A DNA stretch of 64,000 nt from Tetrastigma voinierianum (lineage: Eukaryota > Streptophyta > Magnoliopsida > Vitales > Vitaceae), in assembly GCA_016808115.1 (NCBI GenBank), contig JAEQBH010002184.1:186001-250000 (forward strand), given 5' to 3'. A program made the translations under genes and the position numbers. Positions 1 through 11,607 of the stretch are shown one piece after another. The notes beneath the pieces are model-generated. The model ran no database searches. It was given only the letters and a program-made list of their open reading frames with translations, and was not told where the DNA came from. The first letter of the stretch is position 1. Each line of letters starts with the position of its first letter.

Positions 1-640
1 GATATGATAGACAAATATTAATATCTACTTAAAACTATTTTTTATTTTTTAAATAAACATAATATGAAAAACTATTAATATAAATTTCATTTCATTCAAT
101 AAAAAAAAATTAGGACTCATAATTTTTAAAAGTATTTAATTTAAAAATATTTGAAGAGAGATAAGAGTTATAAATAACAAATATTTATGTTATTATTTTT
201 ATATTATACTCTTAAATATTGATATCCTTATTATATACTATAGTACTTTTTAGATATTAGTACATTGTACATATAGACCAGTAATGTAGCATTTACTACC
301 ATAGGTAATTTAAAAGATTGTGAATAGTGTTTTTTATTTTATTTTCAAAAAATTTATGTTTAGTATTTTATAAGAATTTGAAAAATATAAAAATAGTTTC
401 AAAATATGAAAATAAAAAATATAGAAATATTATGAATATAAAATAAAATAAATTATATGCAATATTAATAAAAAAAATTCAGTTATTTATTAAATTATTA
501 ATTATTATAGATGAATGTATTTTTATATTAAAAGCTAATATATTTTAATATATTAATGGTTTTTCATATTATTTTTATTTACAAAATAGTTTTAACTAGA
601 TAATAATATTTATAATTGTACTTTTAAAAATTGAAAAGCG
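1..640. other. AT-rich intergenic DNA, no feature seen
   Basis: Very AT-rich sequence with many short A and T runs and no open frame of note. I see no repeat partner elsewhere in the window and no coding signal. Confidence 0.6.
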
Positions 641-770
641 AAACTTGAGGTGGGTTCCTCAGGACTCTCTACGCGTGTGTGTCTCTGTAGTCTTTGCATC
701 ACCATGACTAAATATACGAATGAGAAATATCTTTTAAGTTATTCTGAACTGGACTGAAAATATAATGCAT
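641..770 (+). repeat. Direct repeat copy 1 (empty MITE site)
   Basis: The stretch from 703 to 770 is nearly identical to 3,083-3,145 plus 3,541-3,545. Weaker similarity reaches left to the ACGCGTGTGT motif near 671, which matches 2,890. This copy reads straight through the point where the other copy carries a MITE, so it is the empty site. The left part looks internally shortened compared with copy 2. The parent repeat family is not identified. Confidence 0.75.
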
Positions 771-784
771 AATAGGCCTGTTTA

Positions 785-1372
785 GGGAGTCTTGTGGGGC
801 AATAACTCATGTTTCACTGAACTGAGCTCTGATCAAAGCTGGTGAAAACTCGACTCAGTGAGCTCGACTGACTCGACTTAGCTCGAATGTTAACGAGTCG
901 AGTCGAAGCGACTTCGTAACTTCGACTCGAAAAGCTACTTCGAAACTTCGAAAATATTTTGTATATAAAATTTTAAAAAGTTTTTTAAAATTTGATATCT
1001 TACTTTAATGGATGTCATAAATAATATATCTCTACGTATTATTAAAATCATAAATTTTCATTATTTATTTAGTTATAAATATATTTATTATAAAAATAGC
1101 TAATTTTCTTAAAAAGATTTAAAGGCTGAGAGTTTGAGGCTTGGCGGGTTCGGGTTTGCGTTTTCGAGTTAGTTCGGAGCTTCATTTTTTCAAGCTCGCG
1201 AGCTTTGAGCTCGAGTCGAGCTGGATTCGGAGTTTTGTCGAGTGAACTTAGGCCCCGAACTCGGCGGGGCTGACTCGCATCATTAGCACCCTAGGGTCGG
1301 GCTCGCTCAGTCGAGTTTTTGGTAGAGTGAGTTCAGTGGCTCTCGGGTTCAATGCCGTCTCATTAGCACCCT
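785..1372. mobile_element. CTCGA-rich degenerate non-autonomous element
   Basis: The segment is built from many GAGCTCGA and ACTCGA words, a composition unlike the AT-rich flanks. Near its right end the words CATTAGCACCCT occur twice (1,281 and 1,360); their reverse complement, AGGGTGCTAATG, resembles the left-end text GGGGCAATAACTCATG near 797. Elements with GCTCGAGC interiors and AGGGGTGCTAATGA-like ends are common in plants and are usually classed as hAT-related. No clean target duplication is visible, so the class is an inference and the ends are approximate. Confidence 0.35.
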
Positions 1373-1439
1373 GCCTAGGTAGTGGTGGCCGTGACCGACG
1401 GGTGGAATGGCGAATCCACCCGGAATTAGAGGCATTTGA

Positions 1440-1625
1440 ACCCGTGGTATTGGCTGAAAATCGGGCCCAATTGCTTGACCGGCCAGACTTGCCCGAATTT
1501 TTTGCCGCTAAAGGCTATTCCCGAAGCCCAGAACCGACCCCGGTTTAAGGCCGGGTTAGGGCCTCCATAAGCTCCACAGAAAATCCGGGCCAATTTTGCT
1601 TGACCGGTTGACCTAGCCTTTGTTG
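1440..1625. repeat. Imperfect duplication, GC-rich
   Basis: The text at 1,456-1,482 (GAAAATCGGGCCCAATTGCT and on) recurs at 1,579-1,610 with a few changes. Short open frames across it (1,327-1,548 plus; 1,426-1,671 minus) are composition artefacts. It may belong to the same degenerate element as 785-1,372. Confidence 0.4.
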
Positions 1626-1679
1626 GCGGCCCGGTGTGTGCCCAGTGCCGGCTACCCCTGGCAATACACATGGGACGAT

Positions 1680-2204
1680 GAGGAAAAGCATGTTAGAAAA
1701 CTATAATTTTATAATATGATAATAAGATGGGGAATGAGGAAAAGTGAGATTAGCAAGATCACAAACGAACTAAAAAAGTGAGGGGTATAATTGTATAAAG
1801 ACTTTTGTTTTGGTCTTAGAAAATAAACAATGTAAATAAGGCAATGTGCTTTATATGATTTTGGAGGCATCAATGTGCTATGGTGATAAAGTTCTATCAA
1901 GATTTTTCTTTTTTTCTTTTTTTTTATGAAAAGAAAATTAATTTTATTCGTTCAAACTAATATTACAGTGAGAAATATATAATTAAATTGGTTAAAAATC
2001 AAAGAAAATGAAACAATATACAAATTAATCATATAATGAATTGACTCAAAGCATATATATATTTTATTTGATTTTTTATAAAAACATAAAACTTACACAT
2101 TTGATTAGAATACGTATAGTGATTAGAATATCTATAATTCCATTTAGTGTTTGATTGATTCTGTTAATCAATATTGATTGATTAGTAAGGGTTATGATAA
2201 AGGA
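1680..2204. other. AT-rich DNA, no feature seen
   Basis: AT-rich sequence without a recognisable gene or repeat partner. It ends where similarity to chloroplast ycf2 begins. Confidence 0.5.
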
Positions 2205-2875
2205 TTTGTCTTAAGTCACTTCGTTTCTTTTTATCCAAGTCACTTTTTTTTTTGTCCAAGTTGTTTTTCTTTTTGTCTCACTTCCTTTTTTCCTTTGTGA
2301 GTTTCAAGAATATCCTTAGTTATAGGTCAGAGATCCACATCTATGAATTGAAAGGTCCGAATAATCAACTCTACAATAAGTTATTAGAATCAATAGGTCT
2401 TCAAATCATTTATTTGATAAAATGGAAACTCTTCTTATTGGATGATCATGATACTTCCCACAAATCGAAATTTTTTATCAATGGAGGAACAATATCACCG
2501 TTTTATTTAATGAATGCAAAATGGATGCATGATTGACTCTAGATCCCACCAATAAATATCACAAAATATCCTTTGATAACACATATTCATATTTCTCAAT
2601 GATACCCTACAATCAAGACAATTGACTAAATCCCGTTAAACCATTTCATAGAAATTTATTGATATTTTCTTTTTATAAAGTAAATCGATTTTAATTCTTG
2701 AATAATCATATAAGCTTATTTCTATTACAATACAGATTCCACTTTTTATGTGAAAATATCGGTATCTATAAATTCTGATTTTACTTGGATATTAATAATC
2801 TTTTATTCGTTCGAAAGAGTATTTTTCTTTGTCTTTGGTGATTAAAAAAACTATACTTATTTGGAAAGTGGTTCT
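2205..2875 (+). pseudogene. ycf2: Nuclear insertion of chloroplast DNA: ycf2 fragment
   Basis: This is a roughly 670-bp fragment of plastid ycf2, the very large chloroplast gene whose product belongs to the protein-import motor. The frame 2,252-2,536 contains the ycf2 words [18 protein letters not shown] and FLLDDHDTS in order, followed by INGGTISPF. Beyond the first stop, ycf2-like sequence continues through text matching the conserved KPFHRSSL and ANRLRFLNN region and fades near 2,875. The upstream T-rich part also matches ycf2. Compared with the ycf2 sequence I know, most changes are C to T or G to A, as expected for an old insert decaying by deamination of methylated cytosine. It is a dead nuclear copy (NUPT), not a gene. 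Confidence 0.9.
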
Positions 2876-3145
2876 CTCTGCCTCCTCTCGACGCGTGTGT
2901 TTCTCTCTCTTCAATAATCACTCCAAGTAATAGTATATAGAGAGTAGTGAAGAGAGAAATTGGAGAGGACCCACACGCTCTCCTCTCTTTTGCTTCCCAC
3001 CCACAGGCATCATTCATAAACGGCGTGCTATTCCTTTCCCAATTTGCCATTACCCTGCATTCAATTTTTTAACTCACTCCCCCATGACGAAATATACGAA
3101 TGAGAAATATCTTTTAAGTTATTCCGAAATGGACTGAAAATATAA
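2862..3145 (+). repeat. Direct repeat copy 2 (MITE-bearing)
   Basis: Partner of 641-770. The last 63 bp before the MITE (3,083-3,145) match 703-765 almost base for base, and the repeat resumes at 3,541 after the MITE. This copy has about 150 bp that copy 1 lacks. It starts within, or immediately after, the ycf2 insert. Confidence 0.7.
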
Positions 3146-3537
3146 GGTCCTGTTTAGTAGGTAGAAAATTTTATGTTTTCTCTATTCAAACTTTTCGAAA
3201 ACAAAAACATACGTTTGAATTCTGAATTAGACAAAAACAAAATTTAGTAAAGAAAAATGAATTCACTATTTTCAGCATTTTATATTTGAATCGAGCCTTT
3301 TCTTTATTTTCCTTGTTTCAATTAAATCGAAAACAAGGGATTTTATTTTCAACATTTATAATAACTCATTTCAAGAAAATAGTTTTATAAAACGGATTTT
3401 CTTATTCTTTATTTTCAATCAAATTCAAGTACGAAACGTATTTTCTAAAAATGAAAACTAAATATTAGAATATATTGAAATTTTTCATATTCTGAATTTT
3501 GGATAGAGTTGAAAATTTTCGTGAACTAAACAGGGCC
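3146..3537. mobile_element. Tourist-like MITE (PIF/Harbinger type), 392 bp
   Basis: The element begins GGTCCTGTTTAGT and ends ACTAAACAGGGCC, which are inverted copies with one mismatch. The inverted repeat continues imperfectly inward through AGAAAATTTT. It is bounded by TAA on both sides (3,143-3,145 and 3,538-3,540). The paralogous site at about 766 reads GAAAATATAATGCAT with a single TAA, which fixes the insertion point. A 3-bp TAA/TTA target duplication, small size, AT-rich interior and no coding capacity are the hallmarks of Tourist MITEs mobilised by PIF/Harbinger transposases. Confidence 0.88.
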
Positions 3538-3540
3538 TAA

Positions 3541-3809
3541 TGCATTATTTCCCTTTTATTTATTTTCTCGACCTTATTGATACATAAAAGACATTCATAT
3601 TTTATAGATCCTGATTTCGTTCACTTGTAGCATATAAGATTCTTCCTCGAAAACTCCATCTTTGAACTTACTTTGCAAAGTACAAAGTCCAAATTGTTTT
3701 TATTTTGGTTCCTCCCTTCATCTTTCTTCCTTTTGTCCTTAACTGCCTCTTCTTGGTAACTTTAAGGATCATGATAGATGAAGCCATTTCGTAGTAGGGA
3801 ACTTTGGTG
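3541..3809. other. Intergenic, no feature seen
   Basis: AT-rich sequence. The first few bases complete the direct repeat interrupted by the MITE. Beyond that I see no gene or repeat partner. Confidence 0.5.
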
Positions 3810-4191
3810 AGATCTTTAGTTTCATGACAACAAGAAAACCAAAGGTGAGATCGACTCTCACCTAATTCCATTGGAAATGGTTGGAAGTTTTTAAAAATGT
3901 ATGTTTCTTCCTGTCTTGACTTCTCGCTCTTTTATTGTGATCTTAGAATGGAAGCAAATAAATTCTTGAGTGAAGAGTTGCTAACTATCTTTTTCTTTTT
4001 TTCTTTTATTTATTCACTTTATATACATATTTTATTATGGTATCATGTTCTTACAAAGACTAGAGCTGGGATCTCCCCGGCCTTTCCGTCCTTTCTGATT
4101 TGAGACCAGACCTCGGTCTTTTAGTTTCATGGTAGCATGGAGAAAGCCACAAGAGTTGTGTAAATCACACCTAACTCCTTTGGAAATGGTT
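3810..4191. repeat. Diverged duplication (3,810-3,883 and 4,114-4,191)
   Basis: Two segments about 75 bp long share the order CTTTAGTTTCATG, GAAAACC or GAAAGCC, CTCACCTAA or CACACCTAA, and TGGAAATGGTTG. They lie 305 bp apart in the same orientation, suggesting a tandem duplication with a unit of about 305 bp that has since decayed. No coding signal is seen. Confidence 0.5.
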
Positions 4192-4301
4192 GTTCCAACC
4201 AAAATTCTCTCACAACCCCTACCACTAGTTGATTGACTCTGAGGATGAGAATTCAAACTTGAGGGAGTAGACCCAAAAAGCTACTTTTTGTGGCTAATTA
4301 T

Positions 4302-7300
4302 TGTGATACCCTAATTTACGGGGATCCTGTTGACAAACTATCAACCAGCAGAATATCTATCTTAGGTCGTCTTGCACCTAAGTCTTGAAGTGTAGGGACG
4401 ATCTGACTACCCGGATACAGAGATTACTCGGCACCACTTCCATACGTCCCTTCTGGGACCCATTCATTCATATTTAAGTAAATTACTGAAAATAAATTTC
4501 AATAATTACAGTCAGTAGAGGTCCAATCATGACATACCATAATTATACTATTATTTATCTGATAGTTTAAAGGAATTTATAAAATCCTTTTATACAAAAC
4601 ACTTTACAAAATGTTTCGAGGTCACATGTCGGCCTCCTTGAAAATCATGGCCTTAGGGTGTGAGTCTTTACGTGCACTCTCTGAAGGATCGAGCAGTTAA
4701 CCTCATGAACGGGGACCTCCGCACTCAATGGATATAGAAACTTTTCCTTAAAACGGTCAAATAAATCAGCGACCGAACCCTTTTCAATCCTTAACATATC
4801 TTGAGAAAAATAATGCGGAGCGAAGTGGCAAAAAAAAATTTTCTTTTCTTTTCTTTTTCCTTTAGTTTTCGAAAAAATTGACGAGTTTCCTCTGTTTTCG
4901 GACTTTCCCAAATTTACAAAACTGCGAAACATTTAAAAACACTTCAAATCTTTCCATCCCTCAACTTCTCAACTTCCGTTTTAAGACTTCTCGTCCACTA
5001 CCCAATCAAACACAATATATACATATATGCACTTATTCATTTCAATCATCAAAACATTTGAAACTTCTTCAAATCCATGCATTTGTTTTTATCAAAAGAT
5101 TGGGCTTGGTAGGACTTAAAGCGAAGCTAACCTACGTTACCTCGTCCACGAGGATCAAAGCCCACGTAGTTCCTTTTCAACTTATACATATACATATATC
5201 ATAACAAAATATTCAACATATACGGTATGGAGAATTATATGTCTGATGAAATCAGTGCGTCTCCTTGATGGCTCGACTCACTGCACCGGGGGACGCTCTG
5301 CCTGCGCACCTATCTCGGGTCCTGAAAATGTTTTTTTAAACATAGAAAGAATAGGCTAAAGACCGGTGGTGTATTTTTATTAAAATAACATTTTAATTAT
5401 ATGTCAGTAATACATACTATTGCGATTAAAATCAATTTATGCCTTAAACAATTATACCTTAAGCTTTCTTTGTTCTTTATAATAAATGCTTATACAATTA
5501 AAATCCATTTTATGCCTTACTTGTTTATACCTTAAACTTTCTTTCTTTATCTCTTTCTTTCTTTTAAATGAACCCGAGAATAAACACCTTGACAGGTTTC
5601 GATGCGACGGTGAGGACGATCACATTAGGTCATAACCACTACGCTGTAAGGAGAAACTCATGCTTTGCATAGGGTTCAGTCTTTATATCACGTGTGAGAT
5701 ATTACTCTAGACACCTAATTCCCTCCCTCGATTTAGTAACCTATAACTTTCTGCTCTAATCGCACACGCTTAAGGTACCTCGAAGATGCTCCATTCATAG
5801 TCATGTAGGTTAGGAGGTAGCAGTAGGTAACGTTTATCGAAATCGTTTTATAAATCCATTAAATCCTTTACTTTATCATGAAAACTCATATATATATGCA
5901 AATATACATATGCATTCTTTACATTTTAAGCTTTCATAAGGCCTTAACATATGCATATATATAATTTAATATAAATATATATTGATACCAAGATAAACAT
6001 GCACATTAAAATTTTCATTTACATGAAACTTTTCATTTAGGCAATATAAGCTTATTTACATTAAACTTTTCATTTTAACATCAAAGTAATCACTTTTAAG
6101 GCTGATTTGCGAAACATCATTTTTACACTCACGGTTCGCTCGATCTTGCTTGCTTCGTGAATTCAGTTTCCAGTCCGATAGTCCTTTTACCTTTTCCAAG
6201 AAAAACCACAACTAACCATTAACCATAACTTCATTTAATCCATCATACACATTCATTTTCAACCAACCACATCACATTCACTTAATCCCATTTAACCATG
6301 CTTTAAAAAATACACACTAATCAAGGAAAGACGAATTACCTTTTCTTCTAAAATGACCTTAATGCCATCAATTCAAATCCTTTTCTCTTGTTCCTCTATG
6401 AATCTACTTTACTTAGAAATTAGCAGAAGTGGAATCATTCAATTGACTCTTCCAAATTAAGTTATGGCATTTTCATGCCAAACTAGTCATTTCATAGATT
6501 TTTACACTCAGATTTGTTTGACATACCCATTTTTCCAGAGGTCTTAACTTCATATTGACATTATCTCTTTATACTATTTTAAATTTAAGGTGCTAGAGTT
6601 CTTCTCAATTGGAATCCTGTCGAACTGAAACTCACGTTACGTCCAAAACAATGGGCTAATCTATATTCAAAACTAAACCAAACAGTGGCTTACACATGGC
6701 CCTACTTTGAAGGTAAATTTTGAATATATGATCAAAGGAATTTGAAAAGGCAACGCCCTATTTCTATATGTATGATTCTCCTTGAAGTCTATTTTAACCA
6801 GCAACTTAAATCACTCCAAATCGGATCAGAAATAGGCAAGTTATGGTCAAAATATGGCCCAATTAAACGAAAAGCGAGGCATTTCTGTACCGAGAACCAA
6901 ATAGTGGCTTACATATGGTCCTGCTTTGAGTGAATTTTTAGGCCACTTATAATCAGAATTTGACAATACCTATTTCTATATGTTTGGTTCTCCTTAAAGT
7001 CTAGTTTAATTATTCACTTGAATCACTCAAATCGGATAAGAAATGAAAGTTATGATCAAAATACAAGCCCCAGTGCCGAAGCGGAAAACAAATTATTTCT
7101 GTCTGGCCGGTCCATAATTTTCAGTTTGCTTCTTTTATACTTTGCTACCAATTAACATCATACAGCTTCTATAATTCATATACCTCAAGAATTTACATGG
7201 AATTCATCTAAAAACAACTCCACAACAATTGAAATGAGTGTTGCTGGAACTGAGCCTCGAGCCGGGTGGAAATCCGAGAACTCAACTAGGTCCACGATTC

Positions 7301-7916
7301 TATTTAAAACCACATGCTTTTGATGATTCCATAGCACTTTACACCAATTGGGAAAACTCTCATAATCCCAACAAACATCTAGGGTTTAGGTGATCTCTTC
7401 CAAAACCATAGACGAGAACATCAATTCTCCATGGGAATTCATACCCTGAGCCAAAACCAAAGTTCCATACCTTGATCTTGACCTTGTCCTCCTTACTCCT
7501 TCTTCTTAACTTCTTCCTCCTCTTCTTCCTCTCTCTTCCTTGCTCCCTCCTCTCTCCACGGTTTTGCCTACAGAAAGCTGAGACCAAAATGAGTTTGGTT
7601 TGTCTCATAATTTTTATACTCTCATGTTTCCCTTAATTGCCAATTGGTCCTCCTTTTTAATATTGCAATACCCACTTTTGAAATTCCTACTATGGCCTAT
7701 CTCTACACTTTTTGATTTTCATATCTCCTTTGCTCAATTACTAATTTATCCTTATTCTCATATTATACTTTGGCATCCAATCTATTCTTCTTATGTCATA
7801 TATATCCTAATTGGATAAGTTCCACTTTTACCTATGCTTAGGATATCACTTCCGGTTCTCTCGTTTTTTTTTTTTTTTTTTTGAAAATTCCTATTTAGCT
7901 TTTAATATACCCTACA
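4302..7916 (-). mobile_element. LTR remnant, Tekay-like, probable solo LTR
   Basis: On the minus strand the segment starts TGTAGGGTATATTAAAAGC and ends near ATCACA, the TG...CA form of an LTR. Its left part (4,440-4,690) is clearly related to 20,350-20,560 in another LTR remnant. Size and style (T-rich tracts, CCTTCTCTCC tract near 7,500, internal tandem duplications) resemble the Tekay LTRs elsewhere in the window. Two internal duplications are visible: about 65 bp at 5,415-5,545 and about 222 bp at 6,672-7,070. No target duplication was found. It is also possible that only 4,302-4,700 belongs with 7,917-9,950, the rest being an insertion. Confidence 0.5.
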
Positions 7917-9950
7917 CAGAATCTGAAGCGCTAGGGTATCTTCGAAATCCTTCTGACTAGCTCGGTTAATTTTCAGAGATGCTTCCATTGGACTAAAATA
8001 CTGAGTGCAGTTCGAATATCGGGGCGAAAGGAACTTCCGGTGGGAATGAGGATATCTATGGTGGGACCTGTAAGGTATCCACGAGGGTCCTGAAGGTGTA
8101 GACCAGCACTCTGTACCTTAAAGGGGTCCCACGGCTGGGGTGAAGCGTACCATTGAAATTCTCTATAAAGAACACTCCGCTTTAAAATGCACATGCGATA
8201 TGACCATGAAACATCAATCACATTTTATATAAATAATGCAATCATATATGAAATATTACGTGTCATGCCTGAGATGAGACTCCTCGTACGCATGACCCAA
8301 GTCGTAGACTCCCTCACGCCATGATGTCAGAGTGTGAAAACTGATCATTGGTGTTTCTACTTGATGACTTAATCCATTGGACAACTTTCTAGTATTCATT
8401 TTAATTTATCAAATCTAGTATGTTTATTTAGGTTGTGAATTTTCGGGGTCTCACCTCAGGCTTCGCACGCCTTTCGAAACTTTTGCGAACTTTCATCATT
8501 TGGATATATGTTGGTTGATAATAAGAATTTGGATCTTTAGCCCGGGAGATACGCCCCCATCTTGCTACACCCGAACTAAGTGATTTATTCTTATTGTTTT
8601 TTACACAGCATTAGTCTCGATTTTTGGACATTGTCCCATTTAGAGCTCACCACATTCACGAGTAAATTGAATAACCAACTCTTGCTCTACCTTTTGACTT
8701 CACGCGATGTTCGAATTTTATATAAATGCATTTATGTTTCATGCTATAATCATACTACATGCACAATATTTATAAATTCGGATAGTATATTTCTACATAT
8801 AATTTCCATTCATAACAATTTCCAAGTTAATACATCACGCAAACACATATTAACATGATTTTTACACATAACAACATTGTATTTATTTTTCCCACAATAA
8901 CACACAAAATGGTCCAAATCTTGGACCCATATAAAACAGGGCACCTCTCTTAGTCCCTTCACAGACATAAACCATTTTTAGTTTCATTCATCAACAAATT
9001 ACTATGATACGAAAACCCGAAACGAAGACATCTAGTCAGGTTAAAGCCAAACCTCGGCCCAGTCAGAAGTCTGCTGGAACAGGTCGAAAAAATTTTCAAT
9101 ATTCAGTCGCAAAATCTTGGGACTAAATCAAGCGGCTAGTTACAGCCCCAAAGAATGCTCATGCCATTAAATGGCCTTTAGGCTATAAAATAATTCAAAT
9201 AAGAAAATTCTCTACCTCACGGAGTTTGAAAAAACTCAATTTTCTTCTTACTGGCAGCAGCCCATGATGCGTCGTTGACTTTCTTCTCGGGCAGTCGATT
9301 TTAGAGTCGAAAGCTAGAAATCCTCATTTCTATCTCTCTCTCTATCTAGTTTTCTCTCTCCTTCCTTGTTTTTCTTTTCCTCCCCCTTTTCCCTTCTTTC
9401 CTTCCATATCCACGAATTCCCACTGTATGTTTATTCCTCTCTGTTTTTTTCCATCATTTTCCTTTCCTCTCTTCTGTTTCTCTTCTCTTTCTTTTTCTCT
9501 TCTTTTCTCATTTCTCTTCTCTTACTATTTGATCCTCTTGTTCATCCTGAATTTGTCAAAAGTGGAAACTTTACTTTCCTCCATGCCACATGTCATCACC
9601 ATGTTTTTCTTTCTTATTTTCTTTTTCCCTTTTATTACATCATGTAACACATGACTTAATGTGAGTCATTTATTCCCAGTGTACCACATGGCTCTTGCCA
9701 TGTGTCACTCCCTTGGGGTGTTATATGGTATTCACATGATCATGCCATATGTCACTCGACATTCGGTATCTCGAAAAGCATGAAATTAGACGCTCTTGGG
9801 AATCCCATGAGGTCGACAGATGTATATTTGAGATCTAAGATTCAATGGTGGGTCGTTTAGATCTTTCAGAAATCTAAAAATATCAACTTTCCTCCCGGGA
9901 TTTATTGACAGAAATTACCATTTATCATTTTTTAAGAAAATTTAATTACA
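7917..9950 (-). mobile_element. LTR remnant, second family
   Basis: This segment is collinear with 20,580-22,340. Shared landmarks include a CATGCCTGAGATGAG-type word (8,264), TCATTGGTGTTTC (8,346), TTTAATTTATCAAATC (8,401), GCCCCCATCTT (8,551), TTACACAGC (8,601) and the pyrimidine-rich tract near 9,330-9,540. On the minus strand it begins TGTAATTAAATTTTC at 9,950. The copy at 20,580-22,340 is followed by a chromovirus polypurine tract, which identifies both as LTRs. The many short frames in the T-rich tract are not genes. Confidence 0.6.
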
Positions 9951-11607
9951 AAAATTTTCATAGGTTTATAAAATTAATTTTCAACTGAAAAATTCAATGT
10001 AGCTTAAACAATGGTAGTTGAAGATAATACCAAAAAAATATAATATAAGAGCAAATAGTAAAAGAAAAAAAACAAAACTATATTATAGGGCAATGATTCT
10101 ACAGGGTTGACCACGATTCTTTCTCTTCTGATTCGAAAATCTAAGTAAAGATTTATAAAAATACAACATTCCTTTTGTGTGACAAAACAATATACATGAA
10201 TCACATATATAACAATACAACCTACTTTACTATCATTTTCTATAGATTATTTAGGTCCACTTTGTGTTCTTCTATAATCAAATCATGGATGGAAAATTGT
10301 AAAAATAAATCTGAGAAGGTTATGAATAAAGAATGTCTAACTTATAATTACTTTCCTGAGTTTGAGACTGATTCCTTTTGAAATTCCTAACATTTGCATT
10401 TTCCCAGTTGTTTTCTCATGTCAGTATTGATTACTTTTTTGAAATTCGAGAGCCCAGTGTTCAGGGACACGTATTTTAGAATCATTTCTTAATACTCACT
10501 CTCGGGATTCGACAAGCAATGGCCCCCTCCACTCATCCTATCAGGCGTGGTGTTCTTATCACGATGTTGAGATCAAATGTGCAGTTTGTATGGAAAAGGC
10601 TTAGATGGAGCAGGTAGATACCTCTGGGAACTATTCTCAATAGCATCGAGGAGTTCCATTGATCTCGATTTGAGGGCTCTGTCATTGATCCACACAGGAA
10701 GAAATTGCTCTCGCACAATCAACTAGGCTCATCTTTGGCTGCTTTTTCCCCCGGATAGTACTCACCATTGTTTGAACTGTTGCATATGACTCTACATCCA
10801 TAAGACGAGGGACATAAATAGATATAGGCTCACAGACGCGACCAAGGTCATTCCTTGATCAACAATCCTTGATTTTCGGCTGATCTTTTCTTGTAAGGAA
10901 GAGAGAAGAAAGAGAGTTAGTTTATAAAACTAGCGACATCTTAGGCTTTCAAAATTTATTACTTTTGGACCTAAAGCATTGTCTTCATTAAATATTTTGT
11001 AGAAAATCTCCTAATCATAATAACAAAATTTAAATAAATATTCCTCCGACCTGAATGAATCATTAACAGTAACATTTGCTAGCATATCACGAAACAGGAA
11101 TTAAAATGTCAGAGTATGATAGAAATAACAATGAAAATAACTTTAGAAAAACTAAGCTAAGAAAAGAAAAAGAAAACTAATTGATGAGCATTAAAATGAA
11201 TGGCTATTTCAGTCTTTGCAACAATGTTTACAAGGTATAAAAGAATATAAAGCGGAAGAATATCTGACCATGCGATAAGACCCTCTTGGTGGTTTTACCA
11301 CTATTTTCCACAAAACAACGACTACTTTAAAAGTGCGATATTGTTTACCGGGCATTACGAGTTCCTCAAATCAGGACCCAGATGACGAAGCGATAAGTGC
11401 ATTACAAGAGGAAGTATTTTAAGAAAATTTGTTTATATTTCATTAACTAAATAGAATTTCAAGAAGTTATTTCTCAAAACATTTCATGGAATACAATAAA
11501 CCGAGCTATAGTTCTTATTTTATAAATAAGAGGCAGGGGCCATATTGTTAGCCACGTTGCATATTGTGTGAGATCTTTTCGTTCAAAGCTCTCTAAAAGT
11601 GAGTGCA
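9951..11607. other. Non-repetitive stretch, no gene recognised
   Basis: Moderately AT-rich sequence without a partner elsewhere in the window. Short frames at 10,004-10,204 and 10,533-10,718 (minus) and 10,175-10,381 (plus) show no family resemblance that I recognise. The part 10,440-10,900 is less AT-rich and might be an old gene or element remnant, but nothing supports a product. Confidence 0.4.

Noticed and set aside
2252..2536. 94-codon frame as a nuclear gene
   Set aside because: It is chloroplast ycf2 sequence ending at a premature stop with ycf2 similarity continuing beyond it.
9366..9654. 93- and 75-codon hydrophobic frames as membrane proteins
   Set aside because: They translate a T/C-rich LTR tract that is also present at 21,850-21,990; leucine, serine and phenylalanine runs come from composition.
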